Shown: piece by piece, positions 1 through 6,979 of the stretch
Numbering within the stretch: position 1 is the stretch's first letter
How the letters are laid out: every line of letters starts with the position of its first letter
Source: CAIUVD01 sp044338255
GTDB lineage: Bacteria; Planctomycetota; UBA11346
Length of the DNA: 24,797 nt
Assembly (NCBI GenBank): GCA_044338255.1
Contig: JBIILZ010000060.1
Span: forward strand, 1 to 24,797
Direction of reading: 5' to 3'
Made by a program: the position numbers and the translations under genes
Notes under the pieces: generated by a model
The model's input: the letters and a program-made list of their open reading frames with translations, nothing else
Database searches by the model: none
Told to the model about the DNA's origin: nothing

Positions 1-59
1 CCAGTTCTCCTCCACCTGCTCTCCACCCCGCCTCACGACGACGCAGTTGGTTTCGGATA

Positions 60-219
60 CGGGGCTGGATGCCGTTGCCCCGGCAGGGACTTGCACCCTG
101 CTGTTGATGTGCGCTGTTGGGCGCACGGGCGCGGGCGACTCGCCCGCGTTCGATGACGTGAAATCGCGGGCGAGTCGCCCGCGCCCCCAGGAGTCTATTC
201 CCGACAGGCTCCTAGACTC
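60..219. repeat. Cluster of five consecutive hairpin-forming inverted repeats
   Basis: Five inverted repeats follow one another with almost no gap. They are CGGGGC 60-65 with GCCCCG 77-82; GCAGGG 83-88 with CCCTGC 96-101; GTGCGC 109-114 with GCGCAC 121-126; a perfect 22-bp pair at 127-148 and 165-186; and GAGTCTA 191-197 with TAGACTC 213-219. Each arm of the 22-bp pair is itself nearly palindromic (GCGGGCGA, one central base, TCGCCCGC). All stems are exact by direct reading. The last repeat overlaps the stop codon of the metallophosphatase gene that ends at 218, so the cluster may help terminate it. No U-tract follows, so an ordinary intrinsic terminator is unlikely. A REP-like dispersed element or a structured RNA is possible. 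No gene is supported in 1-217. Confidence 0.75.
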
Positions 220-1663
220 AGACGGGATGGATGACTTTCGTGGTCGAGGTGCGGTCGCCTTCGAACCACCACTCGGCCCAGATCCGCGCCTGGGTGTCGC
301 CGGTGAGCGACAGCCAGTTGCGCGCCGGGCGCAATCTACGCACCGTACCCGGGAACGGCAGCATGCGCGCGATGATGCCGCGATCGACCTCGTCGACAAA
401 GCCGGCCAGCAGCTTGTCGAGGACGTAGGCCACCAGGGCCTGCGGTGGCGGATGGACCACGCCAGTGGAAACCAGCTGATTGATCACGGCTTGCTCGCCG
501 GCGCGCTGCGACTCGATGACCCCACAGGCGCCGACATGGACGTCGCCAGAGAGGATGGTGACGCGCGTGGCGGTGCTCTGCGACCATGCCAAGAGGCGAT
601 GGATCAGGCGCAGACGTTCCTCCTGATGGCTGGAGCTGCACCAGTGGTCCTTGAGATCGTCTTCGAGTTCCTGCTCGCCGGGCAGCCAGCCGAGCACCGC
701 CTCGACGGCCTTGAAATTGGGATAGACCACCGGGATCGAGGCCATCACCAAGAGATGCTTCTTGCCGCTGATCGCACCCAGGCGCGCGTACAGGGCCTTC
801 CATGAGGCCGGGGTCACGACCTGATCCTGGGTGCGGTTGGTGCGCAGATCGGGGGCCCACAGAACGGTGTTGTTGACCTCGTAGCAGAAGGAGAAATCGC
901 CCTCGCCGACGGCCCCCGGCACGCGTTCATCGGCGGCGCACTGCAACTGGAACAGGCGCATGGCGGCGCGCGCCGCGGCGAAGATCCCCTGGTATACCGG
1001 GCAACGCTGCAGCTCGGCGTCGTAGCTGCCCCAACCATCGAAGATATCGTGATCATCCCACATCATCAGCGTCGGCACGGCGGCGAGGACCGCGGCCATC
1101 TCCGGCTGGCTCCAACGGGCCAAGTACAGCCGCTGGTAGAAGCGCTCGACCGCCTGCTGACGCGTGGCGTTCCACGGCATCTTGAGCTTCTGGGCCCGCG
1201 TCAGATGCGTCCAATCCTTCAATTGCGGCAGATCGAAGACGCCATCGGCGTAGACCTGGTCGCCGCCCATGAGCAGCAGCTGGAAGGGCTGGGCAAGGTG
1301 TTGGGCACCGATCTGACGCCACAGACCGAAGGGATCCTTGGTGCCGTCGGCGAGCTTCTTCGAAGAGAATCCGTTACAGGACACGTAGGCTTGGCGCAGC
1401 GGCTCGACTGATCCCGGAATCGTGAACACCGCGGTCTGCTCGCCAAGACGGTAGGTGACGCTCTGCCGGACAGTGCCCTGCGGCACGGCGATATCCCAGC
1501 GCCAGACGTTGGCGCCATCCGCCTGTCCGAGCAGCAGCGGCGCAGCGCTGCTGCCGGCCGAGACGCTCAGCAACGGTGCTGGCCCGGCATCGGCCGCCAG
1601 CACTGAGACTCGCCAGATGCCGCCTTGGACACCGCGAAAACCGAGGATTGGACCTAAGCGCAT
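218..1663 (-). CDS. PhoD-like metallophosphatase family protein
   Basis: Protein of 481 residues with the calcineurin-like metallophosphatase motif order of the PhoD family. These are LLMGGDQVYADG for the first metal-binding Asp, MMWDDHDIFDGWGSYD for the DDHD block, and ILSGDVHVG near the C-terminus for metal-binding His. PhoD enzymes hydrolyse phosphomono- or diesters with bound metal ions, but the substrate here cannot be read from sequence. The start at 1663 is preferred over an upstream ATG at 1699 because GGGAG lies 5 nt before it. I see no clear signal peptide or Tat motif, so a cytoplasmic location is possible, unlike classic secreted PhoD. It is divergent from hisB across about 130 bp. 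Confidence 0.82.
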   Translation of the reverse strand: MRLGPILGFRGVQGGIWRVSVLAADAGPAPLLSVSAGSSAAPLLLGQADGANVWRWDIAVPQGTVRQSVTYRLGEQTAVFTIPGSVEPLRQAYVSCNGFSSKKLADGTKDPFGLWRQIGAQHLAQPFQLLLMGGDQVYADGVFDLPQLKDWTHLTRAQKLKMPWNATRQQAVERFYQRLYLARWSQPEMAAVLAAVPTLMMWDDHDIFDGWGSYDAELQRCPVYQGIFAAARAAMRLFQLQCAADERVPGAVGEGDFSFCYEVNNTVLWAPDLRTNRTQDQVVTPASWKALYARLGAISGKKHLLVMASIPVVYPNFKAVEAVLGWLPGEQELEDDLKDHWCSSSHQEERLRLIHRLLAWSQSTATRVTILSGDVHVGACGVIESQRAGEQAVINQLVSTGVVHPPPQALVAYVLDKLLAGFVDEVDRGIIARMLPFPGTVRRLRPARNWLSLTGDTQARIWAEWWFEGDRTSTTKVIHPV

Positions 1664-1791
1664 AAAAACTCCCAAGTAGGTGCCGGCGCACCCTAGCACG
1701 GCAATCGTATGTCGCCATGCACTTCAGTGCCGCCGCCAGCGGCGCGCATCCCTTGGACATTGCACCGTCCCCGAGGCCGGGAGCATAGGGC

Positions 1792-2373
1792 ATGCGCACC
1801 GCCACGATCAGCCGTAAAACCCGTGAAACCGAGATCTCGGTCACCTGGAATCTGGATCAGGCGGGAGCCGCCCAGATCAGCACCGGCATCGGTTTCTTTG
1901 ATCATATGCTCGAAGCCCTCGCCAAGCACAGCGGCACCACCCTGCAGGTGGCGTGCAAGGGCGACCTGCACATCGATGGCCATCACACCACCGAAGACGT
2001 CGGTATAGTCATGGGTCAGGCCCTCCGCCAAGCCCTCGGCGAGCGCGTCGGCATCGAGCGTTTCGGCCACATCGCCTGCCCACTCGACGAAGCCCTGGTG
2101 CAGGCCTCGCTGGATTTTTCCGGACGGGGCTACCTGGTCTACGAACTGCATCCGCCGGCGGGGCTGATCGGCACCTGGGACACCGAACTGGTCCGCGAAT
2201 ACTTCGGCGGTTTCGTCGAACACGCCAAATGCTGCGTCCACCTGCACCAGCTGCAGGGCCGCAACAGCCACCATATCGTCGAAGCCGGTTTCAAGGCCTT
2301 TGCGCGAGCCCTCAAGCAGGCGATCCGGATCACCGGCACCGACCTGCCGACGACCAAGGGTCTCCTCGGTTAA
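1792..2373 (+). CDS. hisB: Imidazoleglycerol-phosphate dehydratase
   Basis: Monofunctional enzyme of 193 residues, the usual length. It dehydrates imidazole glycerol phosphate to imidazole acetol phosphate in histidine biosynthesis, in the cytoplasm. Family motifs are all present: GIGFFDHML at residues 32-40, DLHIDGHHTTED at 58-69 and RNSHHIVEAGFKAF at 157-170. These supply the His and Glu ligands of the two catalytic manganese ions. The C-terminal TTKGLLG matches the family's SSKGxL ending. A GGGAG Shine-Dalgarno sits about 9 nt upstream of the ATG. No other his gene is in the window, so the pathway is dispersed here. Three 13-bp tandem repeats run across its stop codon. Confidence 0.96.
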   Translation: MRTATISRKTRETEISVTWNLDQAGAAQISTGIGFFDHMLEALAKHSGTTLQVACKGDLHIDGHHTTEDVGIVMGQALRQALGERVGIERFGHIACPLDEALVQASLDFSGRGYLVYELHPPAGLIGTWDTELVREYFGGFVEHAKCCVHLHQLQGRNSHHIVEAGFKAFARALKQAIRITGTDLPTTKGLLG

Positions 2374-2400
2374 ACTCCTCGGTTCAACTCCTCGGCTGAA
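2362..2400. repeat. Three 13-bp tandem direct repeats spanning the hisB stop codon
   Basis: CTCCTCGGTTAAA (2362-2374), CTCCTCGGTTCAA (2375-2387) and CTCCTCGGCTGAA (2388-2400) lie head to tail. The first unit contains the hisB stop TAA at 2371-2373, and the other two fill most of the 38-bp gap to the convergent gene. The unit length is not a multiple of three. The second and third units differ by two bases and the first and second by one. Confidence 0.9.
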
Positions 2401-2411
2401 CGGAGAGAGGG

Positions 2412-3092
2412 CTATGGCTGAGCGGCTGGCAACGGATTGAAAAAAGCCGCTGCCAGCGGCTGATTGGTGACCAGGCGCGTGATCACCAGGCGGATGCGCG
2501 CGCTATGGGCGTCTTCGATGATAACTTCCCGGGGCTCGTCGCCCTTGAGCAGCACCGCGATGCGTGTCAGCTGCTCCTTGAGTTCGGCGGTGGCGGGCAT
2601 GAACAGCAAGGTCCGCCCGGCGGCGGTGGTTTCCAAGGTCATGGTGAATTCCCGGCTCAGACGCGGGACATCGAGCAGGATGCAGGCCACGATGCGATCG
2701 AGGTCGAGATCCTGCGTGCCGGGCTTGACCACGCGCAAGGTCGGTGGCTCGTCCTCGACCATCTGCTCGATCTCCCACTGCGTGATGCCATCCGAGCACC
2801 AGCGGTGGACGTCGCTGTTGTCGGCCTCGGCGATGCGCACGTTGTATTTGCTCGGAGCCTCCGCGATGCCGCGTTGCAGCGCGAAGATTCCGACCTTCTC
2901 ATGGATTCCGCCGCTGCTGTTCTCGGTCATCCAGGTAAAATCCCCGCTCATGGTAGTCACCGTGCTCTGCGCCGCCGCTAGGGCCGCGACCTCCGGGCTG
3001 GGCGCAGGCGGGGGCGGCAGCAGCGACTCGGCGGCAATGACGCTCACCCAGAGGCCCAGGGAAAGAACTGCCAACCTTGCACCGCTACGCAT
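2412..3092 (-). CDS. LolA-like outer-membrane lipoprotein carrier family protein
   Basis: Protein of 226 residues. It begins with a basic n-region and a hydrophobic stretch (LAVLSLGLWVSVIAA), so it is probably exported to the periplasm. The body follows the LolA-like pattern: a DFTWMTENSSGGIHEKVG strand region, then CSDGITQWEIE (usually DGxxxWxY), a late ELKEQLTRIAVLL segment with a charged turn, and a terminal LVTNQPLAAAFFNPLP that corresponds to the family's NxPLxxxLFxPxxP ending. LolA carries lipoproteins across the periplasm, but many LolA-like proteins in other phyla have unproven roles, so function is inferred from the fold. No Shine-Dalgarno is obvious at this ATG. It faces the DJ-1 gene across 60 bp. 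Confidence 0.62.
   Translation of the reverse strand: MRSGARLAVLSLGLWVSVIAAESLLPPPPAPSPEVAALAAAQSTVTTMSGDFTWMTENSSGGIHEKVGIFALQRGIAEAPSKYNVRIAEADNSDVHRWCSDGITQWEIEQMVEDEPPTLRVVKPGTQDLDLDRIVACILLDVPRLSREFTMTLETTAAGRTLLFMPATAELKEQLTRIAVLLKGDEPREVIIEDAHSARIRLVITRLVTNQPLAAAFFNPLPAAQP
2440..2461 (-). terminator. Terminator-shaped hairpin inside the 3' end of the LolA-like gene
   Basis: Read on the minus strand, AGCCGCT, loop GGC, AGCGGCT is followed at once by six T residues. This has the form of a Rho-independent terminator, but it lies 26 bases before the stop codon at 2412-2414, inside codons for QPLAAAFF. The protein family conserves this region, so the shape may be partly coincidental. Confidence 0.4.
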
Positions 3093-3152
3093 ATGCGGGA
3101 TGATGGCCCGTGGTTGGACGCCGGCAACTCCTCACGGAATTCATCACTTCCC

Positions 3153-3710
3153 ATGGCTACTGCGCTTGTCCTAGTCGCCCCCGGGGCCGAAGAAATCGAG
3201 ACCATCGCCGTCGCCGACATCCTCGTGCGAGGCGGTCATCGCGTGACCATGGCCAGCACCGGCGACCTGACCACGGTGCTCGGCAGCCGCGGCCTGCCCC
3301 TCAGTGCCCATACGCGGTATGCCGACCTTGCCACGCAGACCTTCGACGTCGTCTACCTGCCCGGAGGCAAGGGCTCGGCCGAGATCTGCCGTGACGATCC
3401 GCGCATCCAGGACCTCGCTTCCGCGCAACTCGCTGCCGGTCGCCTGCTGGCGGTGATCTGCGCAGCACCCATCGCCCTCGTCCCACGGGGATTGTGCAGC
3501 GGGCGGCGGCTGACCTCCTTTCCCGGCGTGCGCTCCGCAGTCGAGCCGCATTGCGCCGCCTGGATCGATGAACGAGTCGTCGTCGATGGCAACCTGATCA
3601 CCAGCCAAGGAGCGGGCACGGCCCTCGAACTGGGCTTGATGCTGGTCGAATTGCTCGGTTCACGCACGGCCGCCGACGAGGTGGCACAGGCCATGCTGGC
3701 CCGCCGCTAA
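3153..3710 (+). CDS. DJ-1/PfpI (ThiJ) family protein
   Basis: Protein of 185 residues with a class I glutamine-amidotransferase-like fold of the DJ-1/YajL type. The GAEEIE motif at 11-16 supplies the conserved Glu, and the nucleophile-elbow Cys lies in AVICAAP (Cys103). A typical SQGAGTALELGL segment at 151-162 follows. Members act in stress protection, with proposed deglycase, glyoxalase or chaperone roles; the exact reaction here is not known. The start at 3153 is chosen because family homology begins immediately after it (ATALVLVAPGAEE); an in-frame ATG at 3093 would add an atypical 20-residue leader. It is followed after 25 bp by the secreted protein gene at 3736. Confidence 0.88.
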   Translation: MATALVLVAPGAEEIETIAVADILVRGGHRVTMASTGDLTTVLGSRGLPLSAHTRYADLATQTFDVVYLPGGKGSAEICRDDPRIQDLASAQLAAGRLLAVICAAPIALVPRGLCSGRRLTSFPGVRSAVEPHCAAWIDERVVVDGNLITSQGAGTALELGLMLVELLGSRTAADEVAQAMLARR

Positions 3711-3735
3711 ACCTATTTTTACTTCCGGAGTTTCC

Positions 3736-4404
3736 ATGCGTCTTGTCCATCTTCTCCTCCTCGCTCCGGCCTTCCTCATGTTGGCGGCGAGCGCTTCGCT
3801 GTCCGCGGCCGACTCCCCAGCCGAAGTCGCCGCTCTACAAGCAGCCTTGGCCGATAACGATGCGATCGCCAAGAAAACCGCCATCCGCGCCCTCAGCAGC
3901 AAGTCGGTGGGCAAGGACGCGGAAATCCTGCCATTGCTGGTTGCCGCCATCGGCGATCGACAGGCCGGTGAAACCGCCGTCAACGCCCTCAGTTCTCGCA
4001 CCGGCAAAACCCCGATCGGCGGGAGCTATGCGCCCGGTGTCGATCCGGTCAAAGTCCAAGCCGCCTGGCAAGGCTGGCTAAAGGACTGGCAGATGACCCA
4101 AGACATCAAAAAGCTCGAGAAGAAGGTCGATAAAAATAGCGAAAAGATCAAGGATGTCGCTGCCATCGCGGCCGAGACCGCACCGGTGGTTGAAAAAACT
4201 ACGGCCCAGGCTCCACCCGAAGACCTCGGCAAGGTCGATCGCGTGATCTTCAAGGCCGGCGGCAGCCTGCTGTGCTTCATCATGTCCAAGCGCATTGATG
4301 CCGAAGGGAAACTGGTCAGCGTACGCATCGTACATCCCGATGGTGCCGGCGAGGAGACCATCGCGGAGAGCCTGATCTCTCGCATCGAAGAAGACATCCA
4401 GTAA
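3736..4404 (+). CDS. Secreted helical-repeat protein of unknown function
   Basis: Protein of 222 residues that I cannot assign to a named family. It begins with a signal peptide (MRLVHLLLLAPAFLMLAAS, likely cleaved near SLSAAD). Residues about 27-80 form short alternating helices (EVAALQAALADNDAIAKKTAIRALSS...EILPLLVAAIGD) suggestive of one or two HEAT-like repeats. A Lys/Glu-rich helix follows at about 115-145 (DIKKLEKKVDKNSEKIKDVAAIAAET), likely a coiled coil, and then a small C-terminal domain. A strong Shine-Dalgarno, CGGAG, precedes the ATG by 7 nt. It sits 7 bp before coaD and probably shares its transcript. Periplasmic location is inferred from the signal peptide. Confidence 0.7.
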   Translation: MRLVHLLLLAPAFLMLAASASLSAADSPAEVAALQAALADNDAIAKKTAIRALSSKSVGKDAEILPLLVAAIGDRQAGETAVNALSSRTGKTPIGGSYAPGVDPVKVQAAWQGWLKDWQMTQDIKKLEKKVDKNSEKIKDVAAIAAETAPVVEKTTAQAPPEDLGKVDRVIFKAGGSLLCFIMSKRIDAEGKLVSVRIVHPDGAGEETIAESLISRIEEDIQ

Positions 4405-4411
4405 ACCGTCC

Positions 4412-4885
4412 ATGTCCATGCGCCTGCTTTTCCCCGGTAGTTTCGATCCTCCACACCTCGGCCATCTGGATGTGATGCAACGTGCCGCGGCCATCGCCCA
4501 TGGCGGCGGCGGTGAGCTGCTGGTGGCGATCGCCGAGCATCCCGACAAGCCCGGCTGGCTGCCGGTGAGCCGGCGGGTGGAACTGGTGCAGGCCCTCTGC
4601 CACGACATCCCCGGAACGCGAGTAGTCAGCTACCGCGGTGCGACGGTACGCTTTGCACAGGCGAACACGGTGACCACGCTGGTTCGCGGCCTGCGCAATC
4701 CGCTCGACTTCGAGCACGAAAAATCGATGGCCGAAGTCAACCGCAGCCACGGTTTCGACACGATGTTCTTCATGACCGCCGGGGTCCACGCGCACTTGAG
4801 CTCGCATCTGGTGCGCGCCGCGCGCACCGCCGAGCTGCCGCTGAGCGGACTCGTACCGCCCCTGGTCGTAAGCGGTTTAAGCTGA
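4412..4885 (+). CDS. coaD: Phosphopantetheine adenylyltransferase
   Basis: Enzyme of 157 residues, the normal size, that transfers AMP from ATP to 4'-phosphopantetheine to give dephospho-CoA. This is the penultimate step of coenzyme A synthesis in the cytoplasm. The nucleotidyltransferase signature FPGSFDPPHLGHLD lies at 7-20 with HLGH at 15-18. RGLRNPLDFEHEKSMAEVNR (92-111) matches the family's RGLRxxxDFEYExxMAxMNR. LSSHLVR (129-135) matches SSSLVKE. The spacing and order equal those of E. coli CoaD, although the C-terminus is short and unusual. No clear Shine-Dalgarno is seen and an ATG two codons later is an equal candidate. The stop is separated by one base from the next ATG, implying translational coupling. 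Confidence 0.92.
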   Translation: MSMRLLFPGSFDPPHLGHLDVMQRAAAIAHGGGGELLVAIAEHPDKPGWLPVSRRVELVQALCHDIPGTRVVSYRGATVRFAQANTVTTLVRGLRNPLDFEHEKSMAEVNRSHGFDTMFFMTAGVHAHLSSHLVRAARTAELPLSGLVPPLVVSGLS

Positions 4886-4886
4886 C

Positions 4887-5846
4887 ATGGGCTGGCAGCA
4901 GACCGCGGGATTCTTCCGTCAATTGGCGGTGCTGACGCGCACCGGCATGCCCCTCGGCACCTCGCTGCGCCTGGCCGGGGAGACCGCCGGCGGCGGCTAT
5001 CGTGCGCACGGACTGCAATGGTCAGTGGGCTGCACCTCGGGCCTGGATCTGGCCAGCCAGCTCACCGCCGCTGGCGAGTCGCAGCTGGTCTGCGCCCTGG
5101 TGCGCGCCGGCGAAGCCACCGGCAAGCTGCCGGAATTATGCGCGCGCATCGCTGATCATTATGATCAGCTCCAAGCCCTCCGCAGCCTAGCGGTCGGGCG
5201 CCTCATCTATCCTGTGGTTCTGCTGCATGTCGCCTTGGTCGTGCCGCTGATTCCCCGGCTCTTCACCACCGAGATGTCGGCGTGGTGGCTGCTGGCCGGA
5301 CCGCTGACGCTGTGGGCCTTCGTCATCGGAGTGGTGCTCGTGGCGCGCCTGTGGCATGCGTCGGGGCTGTTGGCGCGCCTGGTATTGCTGCCCGGGCCGG
5401 GCTTCGTGGTCCAGCCGTTCCTGACCTGCAACCTCTGCCTGGTCCTGTCGGCGGCGATGGCCGCCGGGCTCAAGGTCCGTGACGCCTTGGAGCTCGCCGC
5501 CGAAGCCGTCGGCAATCGCGTCCTGGCGGCACGTTTGCGCGACGCCGCGCGGCAGGTCGACAACGGCACCGTCGCCAATCTCACCCAGGCGCTGGCGACC
5601 GTACATCTGCCGGCAAGCCTGCTGATGCTGATCTCCGCCGGCGAGCAGTCGGGCACGCTCGACCGCTCACTGGACCAAGCCGCGGTCGCCGCCCGCGAAA
5701 GCTTCCAGGTGCGCGCCCTGTGGACGACCAAGGCATTCACCTCCGCGATCTATAGTATGGTGGTGCTGTTCGTCGCCTGGCAGATCATTTCGCTCTACTC
5801 AGGGGTCATGCAGCAAGCCGGTGGCGACCCTTACCCGCCCGATTAG
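4887..5846 (+). CDS. Type II secretion / type IV pilus GspF-PilC family inner-membrane protein
   Basis: Protein of 319 residues with the two repeated GspF domains (about 5-115 and 175-285). Each ends in the family glycine motif: AGEATGKL at 74-81 and AGEQSGTL at 251-258. Membrane segments are visible at about 105-125, 133-157 and 287-305. GspF/PilC proteins form the inner-membrane platform that works with an assembly ATPase to extrude pseudopilin fibres. It is somewhat shorter than the usual 400 residues, mainly at the N-terminus. No ATPase, pseudopilin or secretin gene lies nearby, so this copy is orphaned in the window and presumably works with components encoded elsewhere. It begins one base after the coaD stop. 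Confidence 0.85.
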   Translation: MGWQQTAGFFRQLAVLTRTGMPLGTSLRLAGETAGGGYRAHGLQWSVGCTSGLDLASQLTAAGESQLVCALVRAGEATGKLPELCARIADHYDQLQALRSLAVGRLIYPVVLLHVALVVPLIPRLFTTEMSAWWLLAGPLTLWAFVIGVVLVARLWHASGLLARLVLLPGPGFVVQPFLTCNLCLVLSAAMAAGLKVRDALELAAEAVGNRVLAARLRDAARQVDNGTVANLTQALATVHLPASLLMLISAGEQSGTLDRSLDQAAVAARESFQVRALWTTKAFTSAIYSMVVLFVAWQIISLYSGVMQQAGGDPYPPD

Positions 5847-5890
5847 GCACTCGCGGCTCAAGTCCGCCGCCGGGCTGCCGATGCTCGGGG

Positions 5891-6727
5891 ATGCGTTCCG
5901 TATCACCGTACCTCCCACAGCTCTCGCAGCTCAGTTCGGTGTTGAAACGCTCGCTTGCGGCCGCCGCCGGAGCGTCGACGCCACTGACGAAAGCCGCTTC
6001 GCCGGTAGCTCCAGCCGCGCCGTCGAATACGGCGAATACGGCAAAAAAAAGCGGGGATAGCGCGACCTGGTCGAGCGCTGGCCAAGCCCTGCTCGACCAG
6101 CCGGAAGCGCAGCAGAAAAAAGTCCTCAGCCTGCTCGATACGATGTTCGGCATCACCAATGTCGCCTCGATGGCACTCGACATCGATGTCAGCCACGCAC
6201 GTCAGTTGCACACCGCCAGCCGTGAAGTGCAACAAGGCTCCGACCACGGGCTGACCTATTCCTACCAGGATTTCGCGCAGGAAGCCGAGACCACCGCCCT
6301 CCATGCCAGCGGTACAATCACCCTCGACGATGGCCGCAGCTTCGCCCTCGACCTTGATTATCAGCACTCGCTCACGGTCACCCAATCGCGGAGTTTCGAG
6401 CTCACCATCGAGCGTCCCAGCGGCGAGCCCGCAGATGCCCCGCCAGCTGATCTCCGCGGCACCGGAAAAAAATTGTTGGATCACTTGTTCTCGCCCGAAA
6501 GCCTGGCCAAGAGCCTGAGCGATGCGATGCGTCAGCTGGGCTCGGCGAACCCACCCGCTGATTCTGCTGAACCACCGGCCCTGCGCGCGCGTATTGAGGT
6601 CAGTCCGCTTTCGACGGCGGCCTTGAATGCGGTCTTCGGTCGCTTGCGGGATCAGCAACAGCAACGCCAGGCGGAGCTCTTCCAACCGCACATCGAGGTC
6701 AGGCCGCACGTGGACGTGCAGGGTTGA
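5891..6727 (+). CDS. Uncharacterised protein with DGR-type beta region
   Basis: Protein of 278 residues with no confident family. The first 60 residues are rich in Ala, Ser, Thr and Pro (low complexity). Residues about 70-180 include HTASREVQQGSDHGLTYSY and a beta-rich stretch around HASGTITLDDGRSFALDLDY. This recalls an uncharacterised proteobacterial family with a G.V.x.DGR.I.F...L..SR pattern; the resemblance is from memory and weak. The C-terminal part is helical and ends in a Gln-rich stretch (RLRDQQQQRQAELF). No signal peptide is evident. It begins 44 bp after the gspF-like stop, so it may be the last gene of that run. Coding is supported by codon pattern and uninterrupted length. An imperfect hairpin follows at 6735-6764. 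Confidence 0.65.
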   Translation: MRSVSPYLPQLSQLSSVLKRSLAAAAGASTPLTKAASPVAPAAPSNTANTAKKSGDSATWSSAGQALLDQPEAQQKKVLSLLDTMFGITNVASMALDIDVSHARQLHTASREVQQGSDHGLTYSYQDFAQEAETTALHASGTITLDDGRSFALDLDYQHSLTVTQSRSFELTIERPSGEPADAPPADLRGTGKKLLDHLFSPESLAKSLSDAMRQLGSANPPADSAEPPALRARIEVSPLSTAALNAVFGRLRDQQQQRQAELFQPHIEVRPHVDVQG

Positions 6728-6734
6728 TCCTCAC

Positions 6735-6764
6735 TCGGGCATCCGCGCAAAGCGGGCCGCCCGA
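6735..6764 (+). terminator. Possible hairpin terminator after the uncharacterised gene
   Basis: TCGGGC (6735-6740) pairs with GCCCGA (6759-6764), and inside it CCGC (6743-6746) pairs with GCGG (6752-6755) around a GCAAA loop. It starts 8 bp after the stop at 6727. No T-tract follows, so its terminator role is only a suggestion. The rest of 6765-6929 shows no gene or clear element. Confidence 0.35.
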
Positions 6765-6929
6765 AAATGGTTCGCTCCTACGGGAATAGATGACCGAGGA
6801 TGGCGAAGGTATCGTACGGCAGATCCACGGCGGAGGAGTGCGCCAAATAGCAGCTGATCCGGTTTTATGCGCCATCTGGGCCTTCACCAAGCTCAACTGA
6901 GTTGGCAAGGGAATCCGGAGCGCTGAAAC

Positions 6930-6957
6930 TTGACCACGCATGACAATATGATTTAAT
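6930..6957 (+). promoter_or_regulatory. Probable sigma70-type promoter of the ABC transporter operon
   Basis: TTGACC (6930-6935, 5 of 6 consensus) and TTTAAT (6952-6957, 5 of 6) are 16 bp apart in an unusually AT-rich patch just before the ATG at 6980. An overlapping alternative is ATGACA (6940-6945) with TACAGT (6963-6968), 17 bp apart. Either gives a very short leader, and no Shine-Dalgarno is visible before 6980. Confidence 0.45.
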
Positions 6958-6979
6958 CAATATACAGTAATATTAATAC

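Noticed and set aside
47..805. Plus-strand frame of 252 codons at the left edge
   Set aside because: It runs opposite the metallophosphatase and through the hairpin cluster, with no ribosome-binding site or recognisable pattern.
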